A stretch of DNA of 64,000 bases from Verrucomicrobiota bacterium (GTDB lineage: Bacteria > Verrucomicrobiota > Verrucomicrobiia > Verrucomicrobiales > Verrucomicrobiaceae): NCBI GenBank assembly GCA_017301975.1, contig JAFLEI010000031.1, positions 24,700 through 88,699 of the forward strand, given 5' to 3'. The notes under the pieces are model-generated. The model was not told the origin of the DNA, made no database searches, and was given only the letters and a program-made list of their open reading frames with translations. A program made the translations under genes and the position numbers. This document shows, one piece after another, positions 23,730-33,528 of this stretch (the first letter of the stretch is position 1; each line of letters opens with the position of its first letter).

Positions 23730-25031
23730 ATGTTCATTCGCCTTGTACACGCCCCTTTGATGCTGCTGCTTGCAGGCCTGCTGTGCATGGCTGGGCCCGT
23801 GATGGCGAAAAGTCTGAAGGAGACGCGTGCTGAGGCGGAGCAAGGAAATGCGGATGCCCAGTGCGCGCTGGGGCTGCGCTACGCCAGCGGGGATGGCGTC
23901 AAGGCGGATGCCGCCGCGGCCGTGGAGTGGTATCGCAAGGCTATCACCAAGGGGCACGTGGATGCGCAGCGCCGACTGGGAATGTGCTACCTGCTGGGCA
24001 AAGGGGTGCCGCAGGATGCGACGGAGGCGGTGAAGTGGCTGCAACTGGCGGCGGCGCAGAGTCATGTGGCGGCGATGAAGCAACTGGGAGTCTGCTACCG
24101 CCTGGGCACAGGCGTGACCAAGGACCTGGCCGAGGCGGTGAAGTGGCTGCGGCAGGCGGCGGAGCATGGTGATGCCGATGCGCAGATGGAGCTGGGCGTG
24201 GCCTATTTTGAAGGCGAGGGGGTGGAGCAGAACGCGGCGGAGGCGGTGAAATGGTTTCGCCGAGCCGCCGAGCAGGGCGATCTCACGGCCCAGAAGACCC
24301 TCGGCACCACGTATGCCCAAGGACTGCGCGTGCCGCCGGATCTGCAAGAAGCGGTGAAGTGGTTCCGCAAGGCGGCGGAAAAGGGCGATGCAGAAGGGCA
24401 ACTGCGGCTGGGCATGGCTTATTCCCTGGGCGCGGGTGTCCCCATGGATCTGAAACAGGCGGTCGGTCTGATCAGGAAGGCGGCGGCGCAGGAGTATGCC
24501 CTGGCGCAGCTTGAGCTGGGAGAGTGCCACATGCATGGGGTCGGCGTGCCGAAGGACCCTGCCGAGGCGGTGGTCTGGTATCGCAAGGCGGCAGAGCAGG
24601 GCGAGGCGCTCGCGCAGACGAAACTGGCGGCGGCCTACTTTGAGGGCACGGGCGTGGAATCGAACGTTGTGGATGCTGTCGAGTGGTTTCGCAAAGCGGC
24701 GGAGCAGGATTTTCCCATTGCCCAAGTCGGACTGGGAAGCTGCCTCCTCAGTGGCAAGGGGGTGGCCAAAGATGAGGCGCAGGCGATGAAGCTCTTTCGC
24801 GCTGCAGCGGAGCACGGCGATGCCGAGGGACAGTTTGCCCTGAGTCTGATGTACGAAAAAGGCGAGGGCGTGGAGAAGCAGCCGGTGGAGGCCCTGAAGT
24901 GGTGCCGCCTTGCTTCCCAGCAAGGCCATGACATCGCCTTCCTCCACCAGGCCACGCTTGAGGCGACCCTGACGCGGGAGCAGATCATCGAGGCCGCGCG
25001 GCTGGAGCGCGAATGGAGGCCGGCGAAGTAG
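23730..25031 (+). CDS. Exported Sel1-like repeat (SLR/TPR) protein
   Basis: A 433-residue protein with a signal peptide (LMLLLAGLLCMAGPVMA). It consists almost wholly of about eleven 36-residue Sel1 repeats (e.g. 'A..G.A.AQ..LG..Y..G.GV..D...A..WYRKAA'). Sel1 repeats form a TPR-like superhelix used as protein-interaction scaffold, often in the periplasm or at host contacts. No enzymatic domain is present. It begins about 100 bp after the DUF1501 fragment and stands alone. Partner unknown. Confidence 0.88.
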   Translation: MFIRLVHAPLMLLLAGLLCMAGPVMAKSLKETRAEAEQGNADAQCALGLRYASGDGVKADAAAAVEWYRKAITKGHVDAQRRLGMCYLLGKGVPQDATEAVKWLQLAAAQSHVAAMKQLGVCYRLGTGVTKDLAEAVKWLRQAAEHGDADAQMELGVAYFEGEGVEQNAAEAVKWFRRAAEQGDLTAQKTLGTTYAQGLRVPPDLQEAVKWFRKAAEKGDAEGQLRLGMAYSLGAGVPMDLKQAVGLIRKAAAQEYALAQLELGECHMHGVGVPKDPAEAVVWYRKAAEQGEALAQTKLAAAYFEGTGVESNVVDAVEWFRKAAEQDFPIAQVGLGSCLLSGKGVAKDEAQAMKLFRAAAEHGDAEGQFALSLMYEKGEGVEKQPVEALKWCRLASQQGHDIAFLHQATLEATLTREQIIEAARLEREWRPAK

Positions 25032-25200
25032 GCTGACAGGGCGCTGGCAGCATCCATGGAGGAGCGGCCCTTTCATCCATCCGCCGATGCTTCGGAAGTT
25101 TCGGGCGGGCGGGAACGTTTGGTGGAGAGCCCATGGGAGAGCCCCGGTGAGGCACCCCGCCACGCCTTGAGCCCAACCCACCCACCTGCCACGCACTGCC

Positions 25201-25452
25201 ATGAGTGATGATCCCGACAATCTCAGCAAGGACGGAGTCCCCTCACACCTTCCCACGCCGGAGCAGGAAGCGGGGAGCAGTTCAACGCTGGGTGCGGTGC
25301 TCTCCTTTGCCAGCCTCATCATGCTGGCGTTCATTCTGCGTCTCGCTGTGCCGAACGAGGACAACGCCATCGAGCTGGGCGTGCTGCTCATTGCGGTGGG
25401 CTTTGCGCAGATCTGGCTGATCTTCAACGTCCTGAAGTCGTTCCGGAAATGA
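25201..25452 (+). CDS. Small two-helix membrane protein
   Basis: An 83-residue protein with a hydrophilic N-terminus (MSDDPDNLSKDGVPSHLPTP) and two hydrophobic helices (TLGAVLSFASLIMLAFILRL and ELGVLLIAVGFAQIWLIFNV). I do not recognise a family. It lies alone, 56 bp before the next gene, with no clear operon partner. Confidence 0.55.
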   Translation: MSDDPDNLSKDGVPSHLPTPEQEAGSSSTLGAVLSFASLIMLAFILRLAVPNEDNAIELGVLLIAVGFAQIWLIFNVLKSFRK

Positions 25453-25508
25453 CGCGACGACGCAGGTTTGGCGTGAGAGGCCGCACGGGTGCGGCGTAGT
25501 CTTGGCGC

Positions 25509-26399
25509 ATGCCTGTTTCTCCACGCTTTCTTTCCTCGCTGCTGAGCCTCGCGCTCGCGGGCCTCGTTTCCGCCAAGGAGCCCTTCAAGCCCAATCTGGG
25601 CCCTGATCTGCCGCGCATCACCGTGACCTGCGGTGATGTGACGCTGCTGCTGCGCCAGGCCACGCAGTGGACGCCGGGGCGCATTGATTTTCGTGGCAAG
25701 GCGATGACGACGGAGAGCAGCGCCTACGGCACCGTGTTCTCGTTTCCAGACGTGGGCTTCATCGGCACGGCGCATCTGGAAAATGAGCCCGAGAAGATGC
25801 AGTCGCTCGCCTTCATTCTTGATGACAAGCTCCTGGAAACTCCCGCCGCCGAGCTCAAGGGAGGGACCTTTCGACTGGAGCGGAAGTCACGCATCCGGGC
25901 GTTTGACCTGACCAATGTCACCGAGATCCGCGACCAGCGCCTCTATGAGACCACCACCGTGCACACCGCCGAGGCGGTGCCGCTGAAGCTGGTGTACCAT
26001 TTCATGCACGCCTGGCGGCCGACGGTCAGCGCCTTTCTGGCCGGTAGTGATGCCATGCCAGAAAATACCATCTCCGGCCCGCTGCGCGACGACGCGGAGG
26101 TGGTGAGGAAATTTTACATCAACCAGCGCGTGGACTGGATGGCGGTGTACGAGCCGCAGAGCGGGCAGTACGCCGTGTGTCGCCTGCTGCAGGCCCCCGA
26201 GGAGGGCGGGCACATTTCCACGATCTGGAACGTGCCGCCCACGTACCGCAAGTACTACCTGAAATGCTTCGAGGGAAAGACGGTGCCCGCCGGATTCACG
26301 GGTACCTGGCGCATGGTCACCGCCTTCGGCAGCAGTACTCCGGAAAGCTGGGAAAGCGGGGCGCGTGCGCTGGCTGCGGAGCTTCGAAAGCAGAATTAA
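25509..26399 (+). CDS. Exported hypothetical protein, glycan-gene neighbourhood
   Basis: A 296-residue protein with a signal peptide (MPVSPRFLSSLLSLALAGLVSA). The mature part is beta-rich (ITVTCGDVTLLLRQATQW, YGTVFSFPDVGFIGTAHL, LKLVYHFMHAWRPTVSAFLAG) and resembles a jelly-roll or sugar-binding type sandwich, but no family motif is certain. It immediately precedes a sialidase-like gene (51 bp) in the same direction, so it is likely part of that transcription unit and helps in extracellular glycan handling. Confidence 0.55.
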   Translation: MPVSPRFLSSLLSLALAGLVSAKEPFKPNLGPDLPRITVTCGDVTLLLRQATQWTPGRIDFRGKAMTTESSAYGTVFSFPDVGFIGTAHLENEPEKMQSLAFILDDKLLETPAAELKGGTFRLERKSRIRAFDLTNVTEIRDQRLYETTTVHTAEAVPLKLVYHFMHAWRPTVSAFLAGSDAMPENTISGPLRDDAEVVRKFYINQRVDWMAVYEPQSGQYAVCRLLQAPEEGGHISTIWNVPPTYRKYYLKCFEGKTVPAGFTGTWRMVTAFGSSTPESWESGARALAAELRKQN

Positions 26400-26450
26400 G
26401 TCAGCATTCTGCCGCGAGTTTGAGGGGGCGGAGGACGTTGAGGGTTCTTC

Positions 26451-27578
26451 ATGCGTACTCTCACCGCCGCCCTGCTTTTTGCCGCTGTTTTGAACTCTGC
26501 CGCCGAGGAGCGGCCTGACCTGCCGCTCGCGGACATTTCAGGAGACAAGGACCGCCAGACTGTCATCGCCCAAGGAACGGCGGAGGTTTATCAGGGACAT
26601 CCGACGACGACGTTGCTCGCGGACGGCAAGACGATCCTCTGCGTGTGGTGCATCAATCACGGCGGTGCGGCGGGGCCGATGGCGCGCAGCAGGGACGGCG
26701 GGGTGACGTGGGAGCGGATCGACGAGCTCATGCCACCGGGCTACAAGACGCATCTGAACTGCCCCAGCATCTACCGCATGACCGATCCGGCGGGCAAGGA
26801 ACGCCTGTGGGTGTTCTCCGCCGCGAAGGGCACGCGCAAAGGCCCCGGCATGCCGAGCATCATGAGCGAGGACGGCGGCAGCACGTGGAAGGAAATGCCC
26901 CCGCTCGGCTTTCCCTGCGTGATGACCTTCAGCAGCATCGTGAGGCTCAAGGATGGCACCTACCTCGGCCTTTATCACCGTGGGCCCGGTGGTGCGGACA
27001 AGGCCCCGCTGGAAGTGCTGCAAACGATCACCGCGGACGGCGGCTTCACCTGGAGCGAGCCGCACGTGGTCGCCGCCGTGGAGGGCAAGAACCCGTGCGA
27101 GCCTTTTGTGTTTCGTTCGCCTGATGGTTCCGAGCTCTGCTGCCTGATGCGCGAAAACACGCACAAGGAGCGCAGCCTCATGATGTTCAGCCGTGATGAA
27201 GGCAAGACCTGGACCACGCCGGTGAACACGCCCTGGGGGCTCACGGGAGACCGCCACGCCGGCGTCTTCACCAAGGATGGGCGCATGGTCGTGGCTTTCC
27301 GGGATCAGGCGCTCAACAGCCCGACCAAGGGCCACTTCGTCGCATGGGTGGGGACTTATGATGACATCAAGAATCACAAGCCCGGCCAGTACCGCATCAA
27401 GCTGCTGCACAGCCATGCCGAACGTGTGGGCGACTGCGGGTATCCCGGCATGGAGCTGCTGCCAGACGGCACCATCGTGGCCACGACTTACATCAAGCTC
27501 GCGCCCGGCAAGGAGAAGAACAGCGTCGTGAGCGTGCGCTTCGATTTGAAAACCACTGATGCGCTGGTGAAGCCATGA
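26451..27578 (+). CDS. Exo-alpha-sialidase/BNR-repeat protein
   Basis: A 375-residue exported protein (signal MRTLTAALLFAAVLNSAAEE). It has a sialidase-like six-bladed propeller with four good Asp-boxes (SxDxGxTW): SRDGGVTW, SEDGGSTW, TADGGFTW and SRDEGKTW. The family releases terminal sialic acids or related sugars from glycans (GH33 or BNR-4-like). I cannot locate the catalytic Arg triad with confidence; the classical FRIP motif is not visible, so catalysis is not assured. Its stop overlaps the start of the next gene (ATGA), so the two are co-translated. Confidence 0.75.
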   Translation: MRTLTAALLFAAVLNSAAEERPDLPLADISGDKDRQTVIAQGTAEVYQGHPTTTLLADGKTILCVWCINHGGAAGPMARSRDGGVTWERIDELMPPGYKTHLNCPSIYRMTDPAGKERLWVFSAAKGTRKGPGMPSIMSEDGGSTWKEMPPLGFPCVMTFSSIVRLKDGTYLGLYHRGPGGADKAPLEVLQTITADGGFTWSEPHVVAAVEGKNPCEPFVFRSPDGSELCCLMRENTHKERSLMMFSRDEGKTWTTPVNTPWGLTGDRHAGVFTKDGRMVVAFRDQALNSPTKGHFVAWVGTYDDIKNHKPGQYRIKLLHSHAERVGDCGYPGMELLPDGTIVATTYIKLAPGKEKNSVVSVRFDLKTTDALVKP

Positions 27579-30500
27579 AAGTCCTTGCCGCCCTTTTCCT
27601 CACCGTCTCTTCGCCGCACGCCGCGGAGGCTGTGTTCGTTGAAAACGGCCAGCCGCGCGCGGAGATCATCATCGCAGAGAATCCCACACGCATGCAGCGG
27701 GTCGCGGCGCATGAGTTCCGTGCGAACATTGAGAAGATCAGCGGGGCGCGGCTGCCCATCCTCACGCAGCCGAGTGGAAAGGCGGTGAAGGTTTTCATTG
27801 GCGAGAGTGCGCACAATCCGGTGAAAGAGGAGGGTTTGAAGGATGGTGCGTACCGCCTGCAGTCCGGTGCCGACTGGCTGGCGCTGGTGGGAGATGACAG
27901 CGACTTTGTGCCCACCGAGCCCTGGGCCAAAAGCAATGCCGACATCCCGCGAGCACGGGCGGAGTTTCAGAAGATCGTTGGCGCACCCTATGGCATGCCC
28001 AATCCCGGCCTTTATAAAAACCGCCTGCGCCTGCCTGGAGACACCGGCAAGCCGGACGGAGCCGCCACTGTGAAGAACGAGACACTGGACATATGGGGGC
28101 TGGATGAACGCGGGAGCTTCAATGCGGTGACCGCTTTCTTTCACAAGCTGGGCGCGCGCTGGTACCTGCCGGGAGAGCTTGGCGAGGTGATGCCTGCCAT
28201 GAAAACCATCGCGCTGCCGGAGATGAATGAGACCGTGCAGCCCGACTTCCCGCTGCGGCAGTTTAACTTCCGCTTTGCCACGGCAGGCTATGACACCGCG
28301 CTGTGGATGATGCACCTCGGCACGCGCAATGACGATCGCTGGCTCATCGCCCATGGCATGGACGGAATGACGGGCAATGACGCCACCTTTGCCGCGCATC
28401 CGGAGTGGTTCGCCCTCTACGGCGGCAAGCGCGACTACCGCCCCGGCGACAGCAAGAACCAGCTCTGCTACTCCAATGAAGAGCTCTTCCGCGAGACCGT
28501 GCGCTATGCCCGGGCCCTGCTGGACACCTACCCGGTGAAGTCCGTCTCCATCATGCCGCCGGACGGTTATACTTCCATATGCCAATGCGAGAAGTGCAAG
28601 GGCAAGGACTCGCCCGAGCGCAATGAGCGCGGCCTGCTGAGCGACTACGTGTGGGATTTTGTGAACCGCGTGGCGAAGGAGATCGGCAAATCCCACCCGC
28701 AGGCCAAGGTGATGAACTGCGCGTATGGCGTGTACACGCTGCCGCCGCTGAAGATCGACAAGCTGGAGCCGAATGTGGTCGTCTGCATCGTCGGCGGGCG
28801 GCGTCCCATCAACAAGGCGGGAGCCAAGGGGGAAGGGGAGAATTCGCCGGAAGCCCTGCGTGCGACCTGGGTGAAGAAGACGGACAACCCCCTCATGATT
28901 TTTGAAAACTATCCCTTCACTGATCGCGGCTGGTACCTGCCCGCCTTTGCCCCGCATGCGCTGGGAGATACGGTGAACGCGACGAAAGGGATCTCCCAAG
29001 GCGAGGACATCTGGCTCTCCGCGCGGCAGGATTTCAAGGAGGTGGGCATCGGCTTCAACCATTTCATGGTGTACTTCACCGCGCGCATGTACTGGGGCGG
29101 AAAGCAGTCGGATGTGGACGCGATGTTCCGCGAGTACTGCCAGCTTTTCTACGGCCCCGCCGCGCAGGAGATGCAGGCCTTCTTCACCCACTGCGAAGAG
29201 CACTGGAGCGTGATGGAGGAAAACAAGACGCAGGCGGACGCCTCGCTGGCGCTGTTTGCCAAAGCTCAAGCGAAAGCGGATGCGGCAAGCGTGTATGGAA
29301 AACGCATCGCGCTCGTTGACGACTTCCTCAAAGGGCTGCGCATGAAGTCGCAGCAGCTCGGCCAGAAGCGCGGTCCGGTGCCGGTCGTGCGGCTTGTTGG
29401 GGATGCGCATGACATCGTCATCGACGGCAAACTTGATGACGCCTACTGGCAGGAGTGCCCGGCTGCGGCCACCGGCAAATTCCGCGAACTGCAGAGCGGA
29501 CGCGTGCCCACTTTTGGCACCACTTACAAGGCCGGATGGCAGGGCGGCAATCTGTACTTTGCCATCCGCTGCGAGGAACACCCCGGCGACAAACCGAACA
29601 TCACCTCCACGCGCAACGATGACCAGGCGCTGTGGCATGGAGATGCGATTGAGATCGAACTCGCCACGGAGACGCACTCGTATTATCAGATCGCCATCAG
29701 TCCTGCGGGCCACATCGTGGATCTCGACCGTGGCGCACCGCGCGACCGGTGGTTCGGCTGGGATTCCAAGGCGGAGGTGGCCACGCACATCGCGGATGAT
29801 CACTGGACCGTGGAAATTCGCATCCCCGTGACGCAGGACGAAAACGATCCGCTGCACCAGGTCATCGGGCGCAAGCCCACGCAGAGTCTGCCGTGGCACA
29901 TCAATCTCTGCCGCCAGCGCATTCGTGACGACGGCCAGGAACTCAGCGCGCTTTCTCCCACCGGCACGGAGGGTTTTCATGAGCCGATGAAGTTTGCGCA
30001 TTTCTATGATGGCCGGACGCACCCGTTCGAAGCTGATCCCAGCGTCACCGATTTCGCCCTCGCCTTTCGCGATGCCGCGCAGAAGCGCAAAGCCGCAGGC
30101 TTCCTCGCGCTGGCGGAGGGCGAAGGCAGCGACCTGCAAAAAGCGCTCGCGCTGGAGCAGGCGGCGCTGCTCAGCCGAGGGGACGCCGGGGAGATCATTG
30201 AGCGCATCCCCGTCGAGGCAGTGAAAAAGACGGCGCAGATGCAGGACCTGCTGGCGCAGGGGAAAGCACCGGAGGTCATCGTGCAGTTTGCAAATGAGGA
30301 CTTCAAGAAGTGGCCCTTCTGGCAGCGGGGCGCGGGGTATCACGTGCGAGGTCGTGCGTACTTCATCACCAAGGCCGGCGACAAGGCCGAGGCGGATCTC
30401 AGCGCAGCCCTGCCGTGGATCAGCGAGCCGCGCGCCCGGGATGCCGCGCTGCTCGCCCTGGCGCAGAACCGCGAGCGAAATCTGCAGAATGACGGCACAG

Positions 30501-30721
30501 CCCTGATGGCCTATCAGGCCATTGTGGCGGATCGCACGCGCATTGGAGGCGCAGATGAATACGCCGCGCTGCAGGGCATCGCGCGCATCCTGACGCGACA
30601 GGGCAAGCATGAAGAAGCCCTGGCCGCCCTGAACCGAGCCGAGCCCGAGAAGCTGCAAGGCGTGTGGCGGGAGAACATCCTGAAATCCATCGACGAGGTG
30701 CGGAAGGCACGCGGGCAGTGA
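27575..30721 (+). CDS. DUF4838 domain protein with CBM9-like and TPR-like C-terminal regions
   Basis: A 1048-residue exported protein (MKVLAALFLTVSSPHAAEA). The N-terminal ~570 residues match the DUF4838 glycoside-hydrolase-like layout, with NPTRMQRVAAHEFRANIEKISG (a GH67/alpha-glucuronidase-type N-domain), a (beta/alpha)8-like core with SIMPPDGYTSICQCEKCKG, and WLSARQDFKEVGIGFNHFM. From ~608 a CBM9-like domain follows (DIVIDGKLDDAYWQECPA, GNLYFAIRCEE). The last ~200 residues are helical and TPR-like. DUF4838 is found in polysaccharide-degrading Bacteroidetes, Verrucomicrobia and Planctomycetes; the exact substrate is unknown. It is coupled to the sialidase gene. Confidence 0.72.
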   Translation: MKVLAALFLTVSSPHAAEAVFVENGQPRAEIIIAENPTRMQRVAAHEFRANIEKISGARLPILTQPSGKAVKVFIGESAHNPVKEEGLKDGAYRLQSGADWLALVGDDSDFVPTEPWAKSNADIPRARAEFQKIVGAPYGMPNPGLYKNRLRLPGDTGKPDGAATVKNETLDIWGLDERGSFNAVTAFFHKLGARWYLPGELGEVMPAMKTIALPEMNETVQPDFPLRQFNFRFATAGYDTALWMMHLGTRNDDRWLIAHGMDGMTGNDATFAAHPEWFALYGGKRDYRPGDSKNQLCYSNEELFRETVRYARALLDTYPVKSVSIMPPDGYTSICQCEKCKGKDSPERNERGLLSDYVWDFVNRVAKEIGKSHPQAKVMNCAYGVYTLPPLKIDKLEPNVVVCIVGGRRPINKAGAKGEGENSPEALRATWVKKTDNPLMIFENYPFTDRGWYLPAFAPHALGDTVNATKGISQGEDIWLSARQDFKEVGIGFNHFMVYFTARMYWGGKQSDVDAMFREYCQLFYGPAAQEMQAFFTHCEEHWSVMEENKTQADASLALFAKAQAKADAASVYGKRIALVDDFLKGLRMKSQQLGQKRGPVPVVRLVGDAHDIVIDGKLDDAYWQECPAAATGKFRELQSGRVPTFGTTYKAGWQGGNLYFAIRCEEHPGDKPNITSTRNDDQALWHGDAIEIELATETHSYYQIAISPAGHIVDLDRGAPRDRWFGWDSKAEVATHIADDHWTVEIRIPVTQDENDPLHQVIGRKPTQSLPWHINLCRQRIRDDGQELSALSPTGTEGFHEPMKFAHFYDGRTHPFEADPSVTDFALAFRDAAQKRKAAGFLALAEGEGSDLQKALALEQAALLSRGDAGEIIERIPVEAVKKTAQMQDLLAQGKAPEVIVQFANEDFKKWPFWQRGAGYHVRGRAYFITKAGDKAEADLSAALPWISEPRARDAALLALAQNRERNLQNDGTALMAYQAIVADRTRIGGADEYAALQGIARILTRQGKHEEALAALNRAEPEKLQGVWRENILKSIDEVRKARGQ

Positions 30722-30895
30722 TTCGGGGGGCCTCGTGCCTGTGGCAGCCGGCGTTCGCGCTTTCGCGGGAGCTTCACAGTTCCGGTGCCTGGCGCCCCAG
30801 ACCATTTATTGCCAAAGCCGAGACCGTTCAGGGAGGGCGCTGCGATAAGCCATTTGAAAGAGCCTGCCGCCTTCACATGATTCCGACCTGACCGA

Positions 30896-33475
30896 ATGAG
30901 ACCCGCGATTGATAAACTGCTTATCGCTGCTGCTGCGGCCGTCCTCATCCTGCTGGCAGCAAACATCGGCCTCATGCTGCGCAACACGCGGCAGCTGCGG
31001 GAGGATGCCGAGTGGGTGGCGCACACGCGCGAAGTGATCACGGGCTTGGAAAACATCTTTTCGCTGATGAAGGACGCGGAAACGGGGTTTCGTGGCTATG
31101 TCATCACGGGAGACCCCCGGTATCTGGAGCCCTTTGACAAGGCCAGCACCGGCATGGACGCCCAGATCAAGGAAGTAGAGAGGCTCACGAGTGACAATGC
31201 GGAGCAGCAGGCGCGCTTTCCCCGTCTGCGTCTGCTCATCACCGACAAACTGAGCTTTATGGAGAGCGGCAGGGACTTGATGAAAAGTGAAGGTTTCGCA
31301 GCCAGCCAGCGGCTGATTCTTCCCGGGCGCGGCAAGCTGCTGATGGATGAACTGAGGGAGCTGACGACGCAGATGATCACGCAGGAGAGGGAGCTGCTGA
31401 AGGGCCGCAGCGCACGTGCGCGGAAGACCTACAGCCTGGCCATGGTCAGCGGGCTGGTGTCCGGCCTGCTGGCCATGGTTTCCGTGGGGGGCTTCCTCTT
31501 TGTGCTCCGTCACCTGCTGAGGACGCGCTCTGCCGCGGCGGCGGCCATCGCCGAGCAGGCGGAGCGGCTGCGCACGACGCTTGCGAGCATCGGTGATGCC
31601 GTGATCGCCACGGACACCGAGGGGAAGGTGACGAATCTCAATGCGGTGGCCGAAAGTTTGACCGGCTGGAGCAACGACGAAGCTGTGGGGCGGCCACTGG
31701 AGAGCGTGTTTCACATTGTGAACGAGACCACGCGTGAGGTCGTGGAAAGTCCGGTGGCAAAGGCGCTAAGGGAGGGGGTGATCGTCGGACTGGCCAACCA
31801 TACGGTGCTCATCGCGAAGGATGGTTCTGAAAGGGCGATCAGTGACAGCGCGGCGCCCATCCGGTGCAAGGCCGGCGGCATTGTGGGCTGCGTGCTGGTG
31901 TTTCGTGATGTCAGCGTGGAGCGGGCGGCGGACCGCGCGCTGCGCACGAGCGAAGCGCGCAAGAGCGCCATACTCACCTCGGCCCTGGATTGCATCATCA
32001 GCATGGATCACGAAGGCCGCATGGTGGACTTCAATCCCGCCGCCGAGCAAACTTTCGGCTTTTCGCGCGCGGAGGTGCTCGGGCGCAGCGTGGCGGAAAC
32101 CATCATCCCGGCGGAGTATCGGGAGGCCCATGTGCGAGGACTGGCCCATTTTCTGGCCACGGGGGAGGGCCCCATGTTGGGTCGGCGCATCGAGCTCTCC
32201 GCCCAGCGTGCGGATGGCAGGCAGTTTCCCTGCGAACTGGCCATCACCATGACGCGGCTGCCCGACCAGCCGCCTTATTTCACGGCTTATCTGCGGGACA
32301 TCACCGAGCAGAAGCAGGCGCGCGAAGACCTGCGGCAGGCCGCCGAGAGGCTGGCGCAGGCGGACCGCAGCAAGGATGAATTCCTCGCCATGCTCGCACA
32401 TGAGCTGCGCAATCCCCTGGCCCCGATGCGCAACGCGGTGCAGCTTCTTGAAATGGCCGACGCCAGCGACGAGGAACGGCGCAAGGCCCAGGCCACTCTG
32501 GAGCGGCAGATCGAAAACATGGGCCGCATGATCAATGACCTGCTGGACGTCTCCCGCATTACGGAAGGAAAGATCGAGCTGCGCAAAAAACCCGTGCGCC
32601 TAGAGGCCGTCCTCACGGCCTCCACGAGTCTCATCCGCGCCAATCTCGCCGCCCATGGTCAGGAGCTCACCGTCTCCATGCCCGACGGGCCGGTGTATCT
32701 GGACGCCGACGCCACCCGGCTGGAGCAGGTGTTTGGCAATCTGCTGTCCAACGCGTGCAAATACAGCGGCGACGGCTCCCACATCGCGCTCAGAGCGGCG
32801 CGGGACAGCACTGTGCAGCCGCCGGAAGTCACCGTCACCGTGAGCGATGACGGCATTGGCATCACCCCTGAGCTGCTGCCGCATGTGTTTGATCTTTTCG
32901 TGCAGTCCACGCGCTCGCTGGACCGGTCGCATGGCGGTCTGGGCATTGGCCTGACTTTGGTGCAGCGACTGGTGGCTCTGCATGGCGGCCGGGTGGAAGC
33001 CCGCAGCGCCGGACCTGGAGAGGGCTCGGAGTTCACCGTCCATCTGCCCATTCTCAGCGAGGCGCCGCCCACGCCGCCGCCAGCCCCGGCCATGGCAAAA
33101 CCTGCCGAGGTCCCTCGCCGCATCCTCATCGTGGATGACAACACCGACTCCGCGCTCACCATGGCGGCACTGCAGAAACGCCGAGGGCATGAGACCCGCA
33201 CGGCCTTTACCGGGCCGGACGCCCTCATCGCTGCGGCGGAGTTCCAGCCGGATGTGATCCTGCTCGACATCGGCCTGCCCGGCATGGACGGCTTTGAGGT
33301 GGCGCGCCGGCTGCGTGCGATGCCTGCTTTCCAGAAGATTCAGCTCATCGCCATGAGCGGCTATGGCCGGGCGGAGGACCGCGCTCTCGCCCAAGAGGCG
33401 GGATTCGACGAATATCTGGTGAAGCCCATCGAGCATGAAGTCCTGCGCGAACACCTGCGCAAACCAAGTGCGTAG
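30896..33475 (+). CDS. CHASE3-PAS-PAS hybrid histidine kinase
   Basis: An 859-residue inner-membrane two-component sensor. There are two membrane segments (residues ~8-28 and ~184-206) around a periplasmic CHASE3-type helical domain (ETGFRGYVITGDPRYL). Two PAS domains follow (~225-345 and ~350-475), then HisKA with phospho-acceptor His502 (EFLAMLAHELRNPL). The HATPase has N, G1 and G2 boxes (NLLSNACKYS, DDGIGI, GGLGIGLTL). A C-terminal receiver domain carries acceptor Asp791 (VILLDIGLPGMDGFE) and the conserved KP motif (VKPIE). As a hybrid kinase it would pass phosphate to an unlinked phosphotransfer protein or response regulator. It sits between glycan-degradation genes, which suggests but does not prove a role in sensing them. 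Confidence 0.9.
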   Translation: MRPAIDKLLIAAAAAVLILLAANIGLMLRNTRQLREDAEWVAHTREVITGLENIFSLMKDAETGFRGYVITGDPRYLEPFDKASTGMDAQIKEVERLTSDNAEQQARFPRLRLLITDKLSFMESGRDLMKSEGFAASQRLILPGRGKLLMDELRELTTQMITQERELLKGRSARARKTYSLAMVSGLVSGLLAMVSVGGFLFVLRHLLRTRSAAAAAIAEQAERLRTTLASIGDAVIATDTEGKVTNLNAVAESLTGWSNDEAVGRPLESVFHIVNETTREVVESPVAKALREGVIVGLANHTVLIAKDGSERAISDSAAPIRCKAGGIVGCVLVFRDVSVERAADRALRTSEARKSAILTSALDCIISMDHEGRMVDFNPAAEQTFGFSRAEVLGRSVAETIIPAEYREAHVRGLAHFLATGEGPMLGRRIELSAQRADGRQFPCELAITMTRLPDQPPYFTAYLRDITEQKQAREDLRQAAERLAQADRSKDEFLAMLAHELRNPLAPMRNAVQLLEMADASDEERRKAQATLERQIENMGRMINDLLDVSRITEGKIELRKKPVRLEAVLTASTSLIRANLAAHGQELTVSMPDGPVYLDADATRLEQVFGNLLSNACKYSGDGSHIALRAARDSTVQPPEVTVTVSDDGIGITPELLPHVFDLFVQSTRSLDRSHGGLGIGLTLVQRLVALHGGRVEARSAGPGEGSEFTVHLPILSEAPPTPPPAPAMAKPAEVPRRILIVDDNTDSALTMAALQKRRGHETRTAFTGPDALIAAAEFQPDVILLDIGLPGMDGFEVARRLRAMPAFQKIQLIAMSGYGRAEDRALAQEAGFDEYLVKPIEHEVLREHLRKPSA

Positions 33476-33528
33476 AGGGAGGGCGGTTGCCCGAGTCCAG
33501 GTGCGGCGCAACTGGACCACCTTCCTTC

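Noticed and set aside
23679..25775. 698-codon antisense frame opposite the Sel1 gene
   Set aside because: The regular repeat seen in it mirrors the Sel1 repeat of the plus strand.
27488..30805. A 1105-codon open frame antisense to the DUF4838 gene
   Set aside because: It is the codon-bias shadow of a GC-rich gene: repetitive His/Arg/Val-rich composition, no domain, and the plus-strand gene has clear family motifs and a signal peptide.
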